Source: Bryoerythrophyllum caledonicum (lineage: Eukaryota > Streptophyta > Bryopsida > Pottiales > Pottiaceae). Taken from it: 64,000 nucleotides of DNA. Where the stretch lies: positions 23,781,406-23,845,405 of the forward strand of contig OZ020514.1 of NCBI GenBank assembly GCA_963971425.1, given 5' to 3'. The translations under genes and the position numbers were made by a program. The notes under the pieces are model-generated. The model searched no databases and was not told the origin of the DNA. It saw only the letters and a program-made list of their open reading frames with translations. Of this stretch, positions 47,202 through 57,724 are shown in pieces (the stretch's first letter is position 1; every line of letters starts with the position of its first letter).

Positions 47202-47760
47202 GTAAGTCCAATATTGAACTGATTATGCTCAGTGCAAGCAACCGGGTGGGGTTCCATTTTTTGAGTGAGTTTCGAATTAGTTCAATTGTTACCGAGCGGG
47301 CGAACACTTGAATGATTAAGAGAAACCTCAGAAATTGCGTACTAGAATTCAGATGTCTGTTTGGCTATAGTCGATTGGTTTTTTGTTGTCCCGTGAACAT
47401 AATTGTATATCTATTCATGTATATGCGTGTGATTTAGGTATTCTATGAACGTTTGAATGTGTTTGTCCATACTGAGTCTTTCGAGTCCGTTCCAATTCAA
47501 TGTGAAAAGGGTAATCCATGTAGAATCGTCACATTTGGCATTCCATCAAAACATTTTCGGATTGTATTTCTTGTGTGTAAGGTCGAGTTTTGAAAGAATT
47601 GTGTGAGCTTTTGATACATTTATTTGTGTTCTCTATTATGTAACTTGTTTTGTGAGTATGTCAAACTTCCTGAGTTATATGTCAAACTTCTATGTGAATG
47701 ATTGAGAATAAATGCGTGATGATCTGATGCGATTAGTGCTATGTAAAGCCGTACTTGCTG

Positions 47761-48089
47761 CAGCCGGAGATCTCCGGCTGTATCCCAAATTGAATACGGA
47801 GTTCCAATATTCAGCCGGAGATCTCCGAAGATCTCCGGATGATGTCGCGGTCTTATGAATCTAAAAAGCCTATATATGCGTTAGTAATTCTCGGAAATAG
47901 CCGGAGATCTCCAGATGTTTTGAAGCAGTGGAGTTACGCGTTGATGGACATGTAAATATCGGGAACCTCTACTTCGGGGTCATCAACCGGAGATCTCCGG
48001 TTCAGGACAGAAATGGATCCGTCTGAGCAGCAAGGATTCGTTCCTGGACAGATGCACTCGACTTCCACAAATCAGCCGGAGATCTCCGG
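47761..48089. promoter_or_regulatory. Palindrome cluster upstream of the ParB-like gene body
   Basis: Perfect copies lie at 47764-47777 (extended to a 20-bp palindrome CAGCC..GGCTG, 47761-47780), 47987-48000 and 48076-48089. Variants are at 47815-47828 and 47825-47838, overlapping by four bases in one double site, and at 47901-47914. This mirrors the cluster upstream of the transposase. The copy at 47987 touches a probable splice acceptor. Confidence 0.9.
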
Positions 48090-49546
48090 ATACTTTCGTG
48101 ATGGGCTCGAACGAAATAGAACTTCACATTGAAGACCGGATAATTGCAGTGATTTCTAACTGCTTGTGTGTTCTTTCGAAATCATCTTGGAGGGATTCGT
48201 GGACATCTACACTTCCGACTAAATGTCGTCCCGGGAAACTTGGGGCGTTTGTAGAGTATTGGCTCCCTGAGTTTTTCTATAGAGGGATTCACAATGTCGG
48301 CTACGTATACATATGCCGAAGGAGCATGACCAAGTGGGGCATCAAGCTCATTAAAACCCCTGAAGGAGCCTAGGAATTCGTCCCTCAGCTTCGGATTGGC
48401 AAACAGGGACACCCCGACATTGGCCTCCAGGTTCTAGAGATGCAGGGTCTTGATGACGAGGTCGGTCTCGTTGTCGTCCAGGAGAACGTGGACTCATCCA
48501 TTGAGCCTCTCATATACGGCTTGATCTTAGAATCATCTAAGATTTTGGATGCGATGGTGGAGACTTGCCAGAATGAGAACTTTTTATATGCCCCGAAAGT
48601 CCCGAAAGCCCCGAAAGTCCCGAAAGCCCGTTCCGGACCCAACTCCCAATCTGTCTCTAGTACCAGCTTCGAGCCCGGCAAGAAAACACAAGACCATCTT
48701 AAAGACTTCGACCCCGGGTTCCTCGTAGCGGGCAGAGAAGGGGAAGAAAGCGAAGGCCGATGACCCTAGCCTCGCGATCGAACAATGCCTGAACTTCACA
48801 CAGGCTGACCTCACCAAAATGAAGCGGACTGAAGTGGAAGCAATTGGCAAGGTTCTCGACGACGCGTTCAAAAACATTTACATACTCAAGAATAAGCCTT
48901 TGACAGTAGGAGACCCTGTCACGAAGAAGGATGTCGTGAAGCTCGTTCATTTTGATAACCTGCACCGGGCCCCGAGTGGAGGATTAGTATACAGGGGCAT
49001 CCAGAAAGAACGGCTTGAAGGAATTATCAACGCAGTTCGCGCGTCCTCGAAGGCCACGGCACCTGAGATTCACATTTGAGTCCTGCCACTGAAAAAGAAA
49101 CCTAAAGGAAATAAGGTGGAGTTCTTCGCGACCAAGCCGACAAAGGAGGATTGCCTAAGGGACTCGACACACTTTTACATTATTGGTGGTCAACATACTG
49201 TGGAGGCGCACAGGGTTTTGTCACACGAATTGCCATCAACGTGGACGCTCGAAGAGATCTCCTACTTTCCCATCATCCCGGTTTGGACAAAACCGAACCC
49301 CAAAGACATGACCCTCCTACAACTCTCGCGCGCTTTCAACCAAGATCTGACGGGTCTGCGGAAGGAGCACAGTTTCACAGAGCAGCTGCAAACGTACCGA
49401 GTGAAGTGGTTTGAGTTCGGAAAACCTGCCCCCTAACTGTATGGTTGTCCACAATCTGACGCATTCTCGATAAGCTTACATTCTCAACCTGAATAGATTT
49501 TAATTCCGTCGATGCGCTCATTCTTCACAGCAACCAAACCAATCAA

Positions 49547-49560
49547 CCGGAGATCTTCGG
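49547..49560. promoter_or_regulatory. Palindrome variant in a ParB-gene intron
   Basis: CCGGAGATCTTCGG, one mismatch, lies in the probable intron just upstream of the acceptor at 49592. The same variant occurs at 39572. Confidence 0.75.
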
Positions 49561-50969
49561 CTGCTTACACCCTCTAATTTTTCTAATTACAGACGTTCCA
49601 ACGGCAAGCGGTGCCAACAATTTTCACACACCTCGGTAAAACGGACCCCAAAGACGCGAAGGTCCCTCTCCTATTCGAGATAGATGATGCGGTGGTCCAG
49701 AAGTGGATCCGAATTGACAGGATGTTCGTCGCTGGACTCCTACCAGACTCGAACGGGAAGACGGGACCCAGCTAAGCTGAAGCGGAAACCTCTGGTGCAG
49801 AACAACTTCAAGCCACTTTACAAAATGCGCGCTGAAGACCTAGACTACCTCACGGACTTAGTGCTCGCGAAGAAGGTCTGTGTGAAGTCCTCCAAAGCGG
49901 CGAACCAAGGTACTATGAAAGGGCAGGCGGAGACTCTCAAAAACGCTGCGAATAGGGAGAAGAGAATCCGGGCAATGAAGAATGAACTCATGTTAAATTA
50001 CAAGTCGCACCCCCTTCCCTTGAAGTCTGCAGACTTCGTCCCATACACGAAGGAGCAGTGGAACGCATTTGCCAAAGAGAGGAATATTGGACGGGTCCAA
50101 CTCGAGTCCTGGATGGACGCCGCTAATTACTCTGCCAAGGGTAAAGCTTGGCTTCAGGGTCGACTGAAGGCGATTATCAAGGAGACCGACTCCACCCCAG
50201 ACGTCCTTGTGTCCATTTGGAGTCAACACATCATTGAAGATTCTGCCAAGGCCACACCCATTCTGCCGAGGCCACACCCACGGATGACACCTCCCTGTTC
50301 GACTCCAAATACACCTGCAGGGTTATGCCTGACAGAGGGGGCGAGATCGCCAAAGTACTTATCGTGCCGGACATTCAGCAGTGGCGTAACGTCACTGACC
50401 CTCACTTTTACTTCTTTTTCCTCTATCGCGTGAAAGACGACATATGCCGTGCACAGGTTCTGGATGCATTGGACTTCAGAACCATTTTCGACCATCTCGA
50501 AGTGAACACGAAGGACGGGCGGACGAGGGTCAAATCACCGTCGGTTCTTATTACCGACGTCGCGGGATACATTGAATTGAAGAGGTACATCACTCTTCGG
50601 CAGAGAGAATCCAGAGGCAAGGTGAAATTGTGGGCAACACATGTGGTCTACTACTTCCCCCACCCAAGTGATGGATTTCCGATTCTAGTAATCTGGGTCG
50701 AGGAGACAGTATACTGCGTATTCCTATATGAATACAATTCAATTGAGACGCCTGCTCAGTCATTCAAGAGGCTCTTCAAAGGACACCCCGAAAAAATGCC
50801 GGCCTTCTTTTCAGCCGCTCAACATCAAGAAACCATCCAGCGCTGGAAGCAAACCGGTGTCCCACAGCTGAGGATCTCGGTCCTCGATTTGTTGTTCACG
50901 GGATACATCAGAGAGGGTATGGTGGTCGTCAATGTTCATGGAAAATCACATTTAACATACCTCGGCTTG

Positions 50970-51070
50970 GTAAGCAGGACATCCTTCCCTAGCAATCCAA
51001 CGTCAAAGTTTTCCAGTCCGAATACAGTTATATGTTTTGGATGACGCCTTACTCATGTTTGTTTTTGCAG
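50970..51070 (+). other. Intron in the ParB-like gene
   Basis: Donor TTG|GTAAGC at 50970 and acceptor GTTTTTGCAG| at 51070 join the frame ending YLGL with one starting THDARVLEIV in phase. Length is 101 bp with a T-rich acceptor tract, typical of plant introns. Confidence 0.7.
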
Positions 51071-51313
51071 ACTCACGACGCGCGGGTCCTCGAGATTGTG
51101 AACAGCGAAGATGCCAAACTGAAGGCCGAATCCTGCGCAAAACAAATATTTAAGTACCACTTGAATACCTTAGCCGATGTTACCAATGCCGTTGCCGAGG
51201 AGGCAGAGGAGACTGACATCACTCGGTCGATCCCAAGCGCTGGGATTCAAACACGGGCAGTGTCGAGGAAGAACTACACCGTTGAGGTATAACGCCTATG
51301 GAAACTACCAGAC

Positions 51314-51327
51314 CCAGAGATCTCCGA
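51314..51327. promoter_or_regulatory. Palindrome variant just after the ParB-gene stop
   Basis: CCAGAGATCTCCGA, two mismatches, 22 bp after the TAA at 51290-51292. It is the rightmost copy seen. Confidence 0.65.
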
Positions 51328-51392
51328 ATGTTCATACGATTCGAATGCCCTCCATACTTCAGGACTCTTTTTTATCATTGCCATGTTCAATT

Positions 51393-52145
51393 TTAGTTCG
51401 TCCGGTAGAATGCAAGTTCCTTGAATTCCTTGAACTTCTCAAGGCACTCCCCCTTCGTCTTCAATGTGTATAACCACACCTTCCTTGAATAGTCATCGAT
51501 GAAGGTCACAAAGTACCTTGCACCACCCATAGACATCGTCCTCATCGGACCGCACACATCCATATGCACAATCTCCAAGGACTTGGTGGCACATGTCCCT
51601 CCATCCTTTGGAAATGGGATCTTATGTTGCTTGCCTTCAACACACCCTTCACAAAATGAGATAGACAAGTCATCCTTGCCAAGGGTCATCCCACTTACCA
51701 TGGTTTGAAGAAAGCGCACACTCCTCACATTCAAATGTCCAAGTCGACGATGCCAAAGCTCCATTGCACCATTGTTCGTTGATGATTGTGCTACGATAGC
51801 CGCATCCGCCTTGTCCACGTTTGTGAAGGTCACTTGGTACAAGTTCGCTTCACGGGGTGCCACAACAAGTACAACTCCATTCGATGCTTTCAATGTACAC
51901 CCATTTACATTGAATTGCACCTTCACTCCACTTGACACAAGCTTGCTCACCGAGAGCAAGTTTGCTTGCATCTTGGGCACATGAAGGACTTCGTTGATGG
52001 TTATGTTCCTTGGACGCCCTCCAACAAGTACTTCCACAACAATGGATGCGACTCCAATGGCGATGACGACGCTATCATCACCCAAATGCACATTGTGTGA
52101 TGGAATTACCTCGTATGTGTCGAATGCCACCCTATGTGGTGTCAC
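51393..52145 (-). pseudogene. Copia pol start: protease end, GAG-pre-integrase, integrase core start
   Basis: A 250-residue stretch contains INEVLHVPKMQANLLSVSKL (end of the copia protease region), the integrase zinc motif HRRLGHLN ... CEGCVEGKQ, and the opening of the core with the first catalytic Asp, HMDVCGPMRTMSMGG, then FVTFIDDYSRKVWLY. The rest of the integrase and the RT are not in this copy. Confidence 0.88.
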
Positions 52146-53027
52146 GTGTTTTGTCGCACCTTAATCCCAAGATCCACTTGCACTTGCACATGGTCTTGAA
52201 ATAAGGCCCATCTTGGGTTGTAAACGCGTAGTCATCATCGTCCTTTGCATGGTTGCCACCTTCCTTCTCTTTTGCTTGGTTTAAGTTGTCGCGCTCCCAC
52301 TTCTTCAGTTTGAAGCAATTTCGAGCAAGGTGGCCCGGTTTGCCACAATTGTAACACAACCTGCGCTCTCCACGTAATGATGAGCAACCCCACTTGATTT
52401 ACCTTGAAACCAAGGCCGCATCATTGCCATGAACCTCCCTCTCCTTGCGTTTCGACACTTCGTGCATCATTCGCAAGGTAACAAACTCCATGGGAAGGTC
52501 CTGGAATCTCAATGCCTCCAAGGCCGTGATCAAGCTCTCAAATGATGGCGGCAAGCTCTCAAGCAACGTCATGACGATATCTTCATCTCTTACGGGGACT
52601 TCCAAGCAATTAAATTGATCCGCAAGCTCCTTCACTTTGTTGATGTTTGTTAACATGTCATCACCTTCTTGCATCTTGATGGTAAAGAACTTACGGCGAA
52701 TGAAGAGGATGTTGGACAAGCTCTTGGTTTCGTGGATGTTGCACAACGTCTTCCATGCTTCCGCCGATCCTTTGCAACTTCTCATGTGGGCAAGTTGGTT
52801 GTCCGCCAAATTGAGCCCGATGACGTCATGGCTTTTTTGGCACGTCGATTGTAGTCCTTCACCACCATGGGATCGTCATCCTTGGCAGGAAGGCCGTCGG
52901 TGCCCTCCACGATCTCCCAAAGGTCCATGGACTCCAACACCATCTCAATCTTGAACTTCCAAAGGCTAAAGTTCTCACCTTTGAACTTGTCAATGGTCCT
53001 AGCACTCTCACTCTCAAATGAGGCCAT
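52132..53027 (-). pseudogene. Copia gag (copy 2)
   Basis: Starts MASFESESARTIDKFKGENF with the LWKFKIEMVL block, continues MRSCKGSAEAWKTLCNIHET, and ends with the CCHC knuckle CYNCGKPGHLARNC and an Asp-rich tail. It is the most complete of the three gag copies in the window and serves as the reference for the split copy at 10668/33514. It is fossil. Confidence 0.85.
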
Positions 53028-54122
53028 GTTGACACTCTAATGGCCAAGATCAGCCCTTGGATGCGTCTAATGTGCACTTATGCACGTCAATCACTCAATT
53101 GAGCCCTTCCTAGGCTTTAAAGTGCATGTAGGCACCTCAACCACTCATATGAGCTCCCTTCGAGCACTAGTACACACAAAGCAACTCACACCCTCAAATC
53201 AGCCCCCTGAAGGCTCTAATTTGCAAGTATATACTTGGAAACACTCAAATGAGTCCGTTCTAAGCTCATACAATCAAATCAGCCCTTTCCTTGCTCATAC
53301 ATGCAAATATGGACTTCAATGAGATCAAAGAGCTTCACCTAGGCTCCAATGTGCATGCTAAGCACATCAATCACTCAAATCAACACCTAAAGAGAGCAAA
53401 CAAGGACATCCACCATGATTGAACACATACAAGGTCCCAAACTCTTCAATGTGCACCACCGCCGCTCTTCCAAACTCCTTGTGCCTCCCGAGTCCTCTCA
53501 AGTGCTCCGAATGACTTCTTGTGCACCTCGGATGCTAGAAATCAGCCTTTGTGTACTCCAATGCTCGAAACGCACTCTCCGACTTTTGGAATGCCCCATA
53601 TTAGCCCTCGTGCTTCTCGAACACTCAAACTTTCGCAAGACCTCCTTCAAAGACCAATTGCAACAAAAACTCTACAGTCGCAACTCACATGAGTGGGCCC
53701 ATAACCTATTGAAGCTAGAAAAAGTAGAGAGATAGTTGCACAAGCAAGAATACACACACAAGGTAGTGTAAACAATGTTTGGAGTGAGAAATTGCCTTTT
53801 TTCGAAGGCATTTATTTATACCACTTCTTTGGCACCTTCCTAGTGCCTTCTTGAACAACTTCCAAGTGGCTTCATCCCACATGGGCCTCATGGCCGCCCC
53901 CTAAGACTTTGCCACCACCCACTTGAGTTTCCAATTTTATCTTTGACTTGGTATAGTCAAAGCAAGTGGGCTGGTCCTTATCCTTTGACTAAGCCATTCC
54001 CATGTGCAACATGTGGCTCTTATACCTCTCTCCATTTTCTCCCCTTTTACTTTTCCCCAAAATCTATCTCGATTAACTATTTTCAATATCGTAAAACTAC
54101 GAGCAATTCTAAACTCTTATAC
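53028..54122 (-). other. Copia leader and LTR region (copy 2)
   Basis: A minus-strand TATA box (TATAAATAAA) lies at 53811-53820. From 53030 to 53400 a degenerate repeat of about 55-60 bp has units with TCAATCACTCAAATGAG and CTCTAATGTGCA words. I could not mark the LTR border or primer site with certainty because no second LTR is present. Confidence 0.5.
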
Positions 54123-54452
54123 TAATTGTTTGGAGGTCCCCGTAACAAATGAAGATATCATCATGATAATGATTGGGAGTTTGCCGCCATCTTTTGAGAG
54201 CTTGATCATGGCCTTGGAGGCATTGAGATTCCAGGACCTTCCCATGGAGTTTGTTACCGTACAAACGATGCACAAAGTGTCAAAACGCAAGGAGAGGGAG
54301 GTTCATGGTGATGATGCGGCCCTAGTTTCAAGGCAAATCAAGTGGGGCTGCTCATCATCACGTGGAGAGCCCAAGTTGTGTGACAATTGTGGAAAACCGG
54401 GCCACCTTGCACAAAATTGTTTCAAGCCGAAGAAGTAGGAGCGCGACAACTT
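54123..54452 (+). pseudogene. Copia gag fragment (copy 3), truncated by assembly gap
   Basis: Starts abruptly at NCLEVPVTNEDI and runs through SKRKEREVHGDDAALVSRQ to the knuckle CDNCGKPGHLAQNC. It contains the intact AGCCCAAGTTGTG site that the 22.45-kb Ty3 element split in copy 1, so it shows the empty target. It ends at the run of N. Confidence 0.85.
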
Positions 54453-54652
54453 NNNNNNNNNNNNNNNNNNNNNNNNNNNNNNNNNNNNNNNNNNNNNNNN
54501 NNNNNNNNNNNNNNNNNNNNNNNNNNNNNNNNNNNNNNNNNNNNNNNNNNNNNNNNNNNNNNNNNNNNNNNNNNNNNNNNNNNNNNNNNNNNNNNNNNNN
54601 NNNNNNNNNNNNNNNNNNNNNNNNNNNNNNNNNNNNNNNNNNNNNNNNNNNN
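54453..54652. other. Assembly gap, 200 N
   Basis: Exactly 200 undetermined bases, a scaffolding placeholder. Gap size and contents are unknown, and the two sides may not be true neighbours. Confidence 0.99.
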
Positions 54653-56120
54653 CACCTACATACAATATAAAGTCCATTGTTGCATACAATACACCTACAA
54701 TCAAAGATATGACCAAAAAATTGATTCAAAATCCTAAAATACTATAATTCATTTAAAATTTCCAAAAATAATGTTCAAACAATCCAACATATAAGCTTCA
54801 TACAATCTCAACAACACGTACAACTTTGAAAAAACATTGAATGAAAAAGGTCTCACCAAATACACATGAAGAATGATCAAAGTCCCCCCACCACGCACAC
54901 TCCACGACAAAAGACTCACAAGCTAGAACTTATGTACATGTTGTCCTTCCTTGCTCCATGTACCCTCAAATCCGAACTCCCAGAAAAGACCGGTTATGGT
55001 GTGGTGCGTTCACATTGTTTGGGATTTTTACCCACTTAGATAACTCATGGAAGGAGGTTTACAATGACTGGCTCGAATCAGGCCCGTCGTTCACATCATA
55101 TGCGGCATCGTGTCTGATCCAAAGGCTGTTGTGGGTGACGGAGATGGGGCCTGCCAGCCTGCCATTCATAAAAGTTGCCTCAATCGGGCTCCCAGAAGTT
55201 GCCATGTGCTCGCAGCTAGTGATGTTCAGCCGAGGGCTTGCTTCGCACCTCAATCCATTACTGAAAGGTCGTAGGCAAAATCTGCAAGACGGGAGGCTGG
55301 GACGGAGGATGGGCGGGAGGTGGGAAACAAGGAAGGAAAAGGCTTGGGAACAAAGCCAGATGGAACCACAATCAACGGAGACGAGAATTGGCCATCATCC
55401 ATCATCGGTTGGCTCAACAGGGGTATTCTTTACAAAATTTGAACCGTGTCATGTTCAAACACAGTACTATGCATATTAAAAACATTACCAATTTCTAATT
55501 TATAAAGCATGTTGTACATGGAATAAAATACCCCATGTTATTGGTGCAAAGCTCAGTCTCTACAGATAGCATTGTACTCGTGTTTTCTTATCAGATTGTT
55601 GAGGTCACAAACGAACCGACATGGACTAGTTGTTAGAGGATTTGTAGCAGACGGTCATTGATATGAGCAATATCAAACTATGTATGACTAACTAAAAAAT
55701 GTATTAAAGTGTAGCAAGGCTTACACCTTTGGATTGAACATTCTTCAACTAACATCTTTCATTGCGTGTTTCCGTGCTTTGGATTGCCAAAATTTGAGAA
55801 TATTTAATCCAAATAGAGACTAGATGCCATATTGAACTAAATATAATTCATGTTATACTCTGTCAACAATAGAAGACCACACAATGAAAGAACACACATG
55901 AAGACCATGATAACTTTGAAGAACTAAATTACTTATGTGCACTTCCTATTATACTTTACGATTGTAGTAGGAATAGACCATAAAATGAGTGTTTGTATTT
56001 TTTCTTGTATCTTCTGAGACAAGACCATGGAAAATTGGCTACAAATACACAAGGATGCGATATTTAAGTAAAAATGGACTATGGAATGAAATGTGGACTT
56101 TGAAATCCGGACTTTGCTAC
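54653..56120. other. Gene-poor stretch with one possible conserved exon
   Basis: Mostly AT-rich. On the minus strand at 55059-55270 one frame reads ITSCEHMATSGSPIEATFMN and later LWIRHDAAYDVNDGPDSSQS, which looks protein-like rather than random, but I do not recognise it and it is short. The plus-strand frame 54958-55479 is probably its shadow. Nothing else is supported. Confidence 0.3.
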
Positions 56121-56128
56121 GAGACCTA

Positions 56129-56445
56129 GAGAGCTCCCAATGTAGGTTACGTGGAGAGCTGGAGATATTAAGTTTTCATAAACCGAAAAAGGAGGTCCCG
56201 AACCATGTTATGTCCAGATCGGGCGAGCTCCCGATCCAAGTTACCACATGACCCAGGGAGGTTTCATCCAGGTGACACTGAAACCGGGCGAGCTCCCAAT
56301 CCAGTTACGTTGGGACTCGGGAAGGTCCTCATCCAGGTTAAGTCTAACCGGGCGAGCTCCCGATCTTGGTTACGTCGTGATCTGGGAAGGTCCTCATCCA
56401 CGATACAACTAGACTGGGCGAGCTCCTGATCCCGGATTTTTTTAG
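56129..56445. repeat. ~64-bp tandem repeat, GGCGAGCTCC units
   Basis: Units begin (C/T)GGGCGAGCTCC near 56219, 56284, 56348 and 56413, each followed by (C/T)(G/A)ATC, a GTTAC stretch, GGGA(A)GGT and TCATCCA. A weaker unit precedes at about 56129. About four to five copies; no gene. Confidence 0.85.
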
Positions 56446-56851
56446 GGGAATCTTAACAAAATAGAGACCTGCTATCAGCTGACCAGCTAACAAAACAACA
56501 TCTCTTAGAATTTGTACATCCAGGTTACATCCTAGACCGAGCAAAGAAAATAAACAATGTTCATGTGTTGCATCGAATTGAAGACCTTTAAAGAATTGAA
56601 AATATGAAAGGGAGTAAATAGACATTCATGTATGCAATGATTTGAAGACCAATAAGGAATTGAAAATTTATTCACATAATATTGGAATGTACAATAGTGG
56701 GAACAAAAAACGGAGAGAGTACCCATCTATATTAGGTTACCTCTACATATTCAAAATAACGCTCACGAAAAATCTCCTACGCTCTCAGGATCTCCCAAAA
56801 CAGTCTCGATCGAGGGCTCTCCGGATCCCACAGTCCTGATCGCATTCACCT
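56446..56851. other. Non-coding AT-rich spacer
   Basis: Short direct words recur: GAAGACC(T/A)..AA(A/G)GAATTGAAAAT occurs near 56581 and 56645. No gene is recognised. Confidence 0.5.
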
Positions 56852-57541
56852 CTATTCTTGTAGTCCCCAATCAAGTGCTCTTGCGAACTCGGAGGCCGAG
56901 ATTGCATCACCTCTACCTACTCTTAAATAGTTCGTCATATTGCCATTGCTGACATAGTGTTCGTTTACACTGCCATCCATATCATGTGTCTGAAGATACT
57001 CCTTTACAAACGGTGAAGATCGCAAGGGTAGGATGAACGGAAGCAATGTTGTTGCAATGTTAGGTATAACTTTCCTTGCATTGGGTAAGGTCATCTCCCC
57101 ATGCCATGACTTTGGAAAGTAGCATGCCAAGTTTCCGTTCATCAAATTCTGCCATGTGAAATCGTCAACCATCAATACCTGGTCCTTTATGCAGAACTCC
57201 TTTGTTGCCTTGTCGTGAGTTAGCCTCAGTAGATCCTTCATGCATGATGGATACCTCGCCGGCAAAGAACACTTATTTCGTCCATAAACAAAAAGGAGTT
57301 TTGTCCTTATACCTTCGGGGAGGATGACTTGAAGAACCTTTCTCAGGCGTTTGGCTTGCATGGACGACCATATACCAACACGAAAGGACCTCAGAAGGAT
57401 TTGGAAGAATTCTACGAGACCAGGCCGAACTATTATGTTCTTCGGATCAAATCGTTGTGGGTTGTGATTATGGTATGGCTCAAAACAAAGCAATCCGTTG
57501 ACAGACAATACGACAACTTTCTTTGAGTAGTCACGGCGTCG
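56852..57541 (-). CDS. FCP1/NIF-like HAD phosphatase-domain exon
   Basis: A terminal exon of about 229 codons starts at a strong acceptor (T-rich tract then TTCACAG, intron side 57542-57560) and ends at TAG (56852-56854). Motif I reads VVVLSVNGLLCF where active FCP1-type enzymes have DxDG. The first Asp is Ser here and the second is Asn, so phosphatase activity is doubtful. Motif II is FRVGIWSSM and the later acidic motif is QVLMVDDFTWQ. These match the FCP1 homology (NLI-interacting factor) domain, which in active members removes phosphate from Ser, for example on the RNA polymerase II tail. It is probably a host gene. The upstream exon is not recognised, and a pseudogene cannot be excluded. 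Confidence 0.65.
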   Translation of the reverse strand, partial: RRRDYSKKVVVLSVNGLLCFEPYHNHNPQRFDPKNIIVRPGLVEFFQILLRSFRVGIWSSMQAKRLRKVLQVILPEGIRTKLLFVYGRNKCSLPARYPSCMKDLLRLTHDKATKEFCIKDQVLMVDDFTWQNLMNGNLACYFPKSWHGEMTLPNARKVIPNIATTLLPFILPLRSSPFVKEYLQTHDMDGSVNEHYVSNGNMTNYLRVGRGDAISASEFARALDWGLQE

Positions 57542-57724
57542 CTGTGAACATAACAAAAAAAAAGAATGTTATACACAATAGACAAGGTAATGTACAAAAT
57601 ATTGAGGGGAATCATAACAAAACAGCTATGACATGGCGTTGTCAACAGCGTAAAAGAGCGTAACAAGCCCTGCAGGTATACAAAACCGGTGTGGTAAAAT
57701 CAAAATATACTAGACAACTTCAGT

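Larger units (their letters stand above)
48003..51292 (+). pseudogene. ParB/sulfiredoxin-like domain protein of transposon E, decayed
   Basis: The frame runs through an N-terminal region (48098-48763), a ParB-like module (48819-49436), a Lys-rich middle (49790-50270) and a C-terminal domain (50325-50969, spliced to 51071-51292). The ParB-like module has a helix ending RAPSGGLVYRGIQKERLEGI, a strand IHI.VLPL, the box FYIIGGQHTVEAHR, then IIPVWTK and LSRAFNQDLTG, matching ParB boxes I and II in order. Introns: a clear one at 50970-51070 (GTAAGC..TTTTGCAG) and a probable one ending with TAATTACAG at 49592. Stops TAG (48371) and TGA (49077) and a few frame changes break it. ParB-type folds bind palindromic DNA and nucleotides in bacteria; here the role is inferred. 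Confidence 0.55.
39200..51395. mobile_element. Large two-gene DNA transposon (element E) with palindromic repeats
   Basis: The segment is held together by three things. A DUF7869-like transposase gene on the minus strand (39968-43254) and a ParB-like gene on the plus strand (47152-51292) diverge from a central spacer. A 14-bp palindrome CCGGAGATCTCCGG occurs in at least 17 full or near copies from 39471 to 51327, with none seen elsewhere in the window. Both genes decay in the same way, with stops from C-to-T changes. The right edge is near 51395, where copia sequence begins. I found no terminal inverted repeat or target duplication, so the ends are approximate. Confidence 0.6.
51394..54122 (-). 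mobile_element. Ty1/copia retrotransposon, 5' half (copy 2)
   Basis: From right to left the minus strand holds an LTR or leader zone with a TATA box, gag (52132-53027) and the start of pol (51393-52145). The element ends inside the integrase core next to transposon E. It is broken, with a few breaks in the remaining part. Another copia gag fragment in the opposite orientation abuts it at 54123. Confidence 0.8.

Noticed and set aside
39200-51395. Polinton or other virus-like element
   Set aside because: I see no capsid, packaging ATPase, protein-primed polymerase or integrase; only a transposase-like gene and a ParB-like gene are present.
56129-56445. CRISPR-like array
   Set aside because: The whole 64-bp unit is repeated, including the part that would be a spacer.
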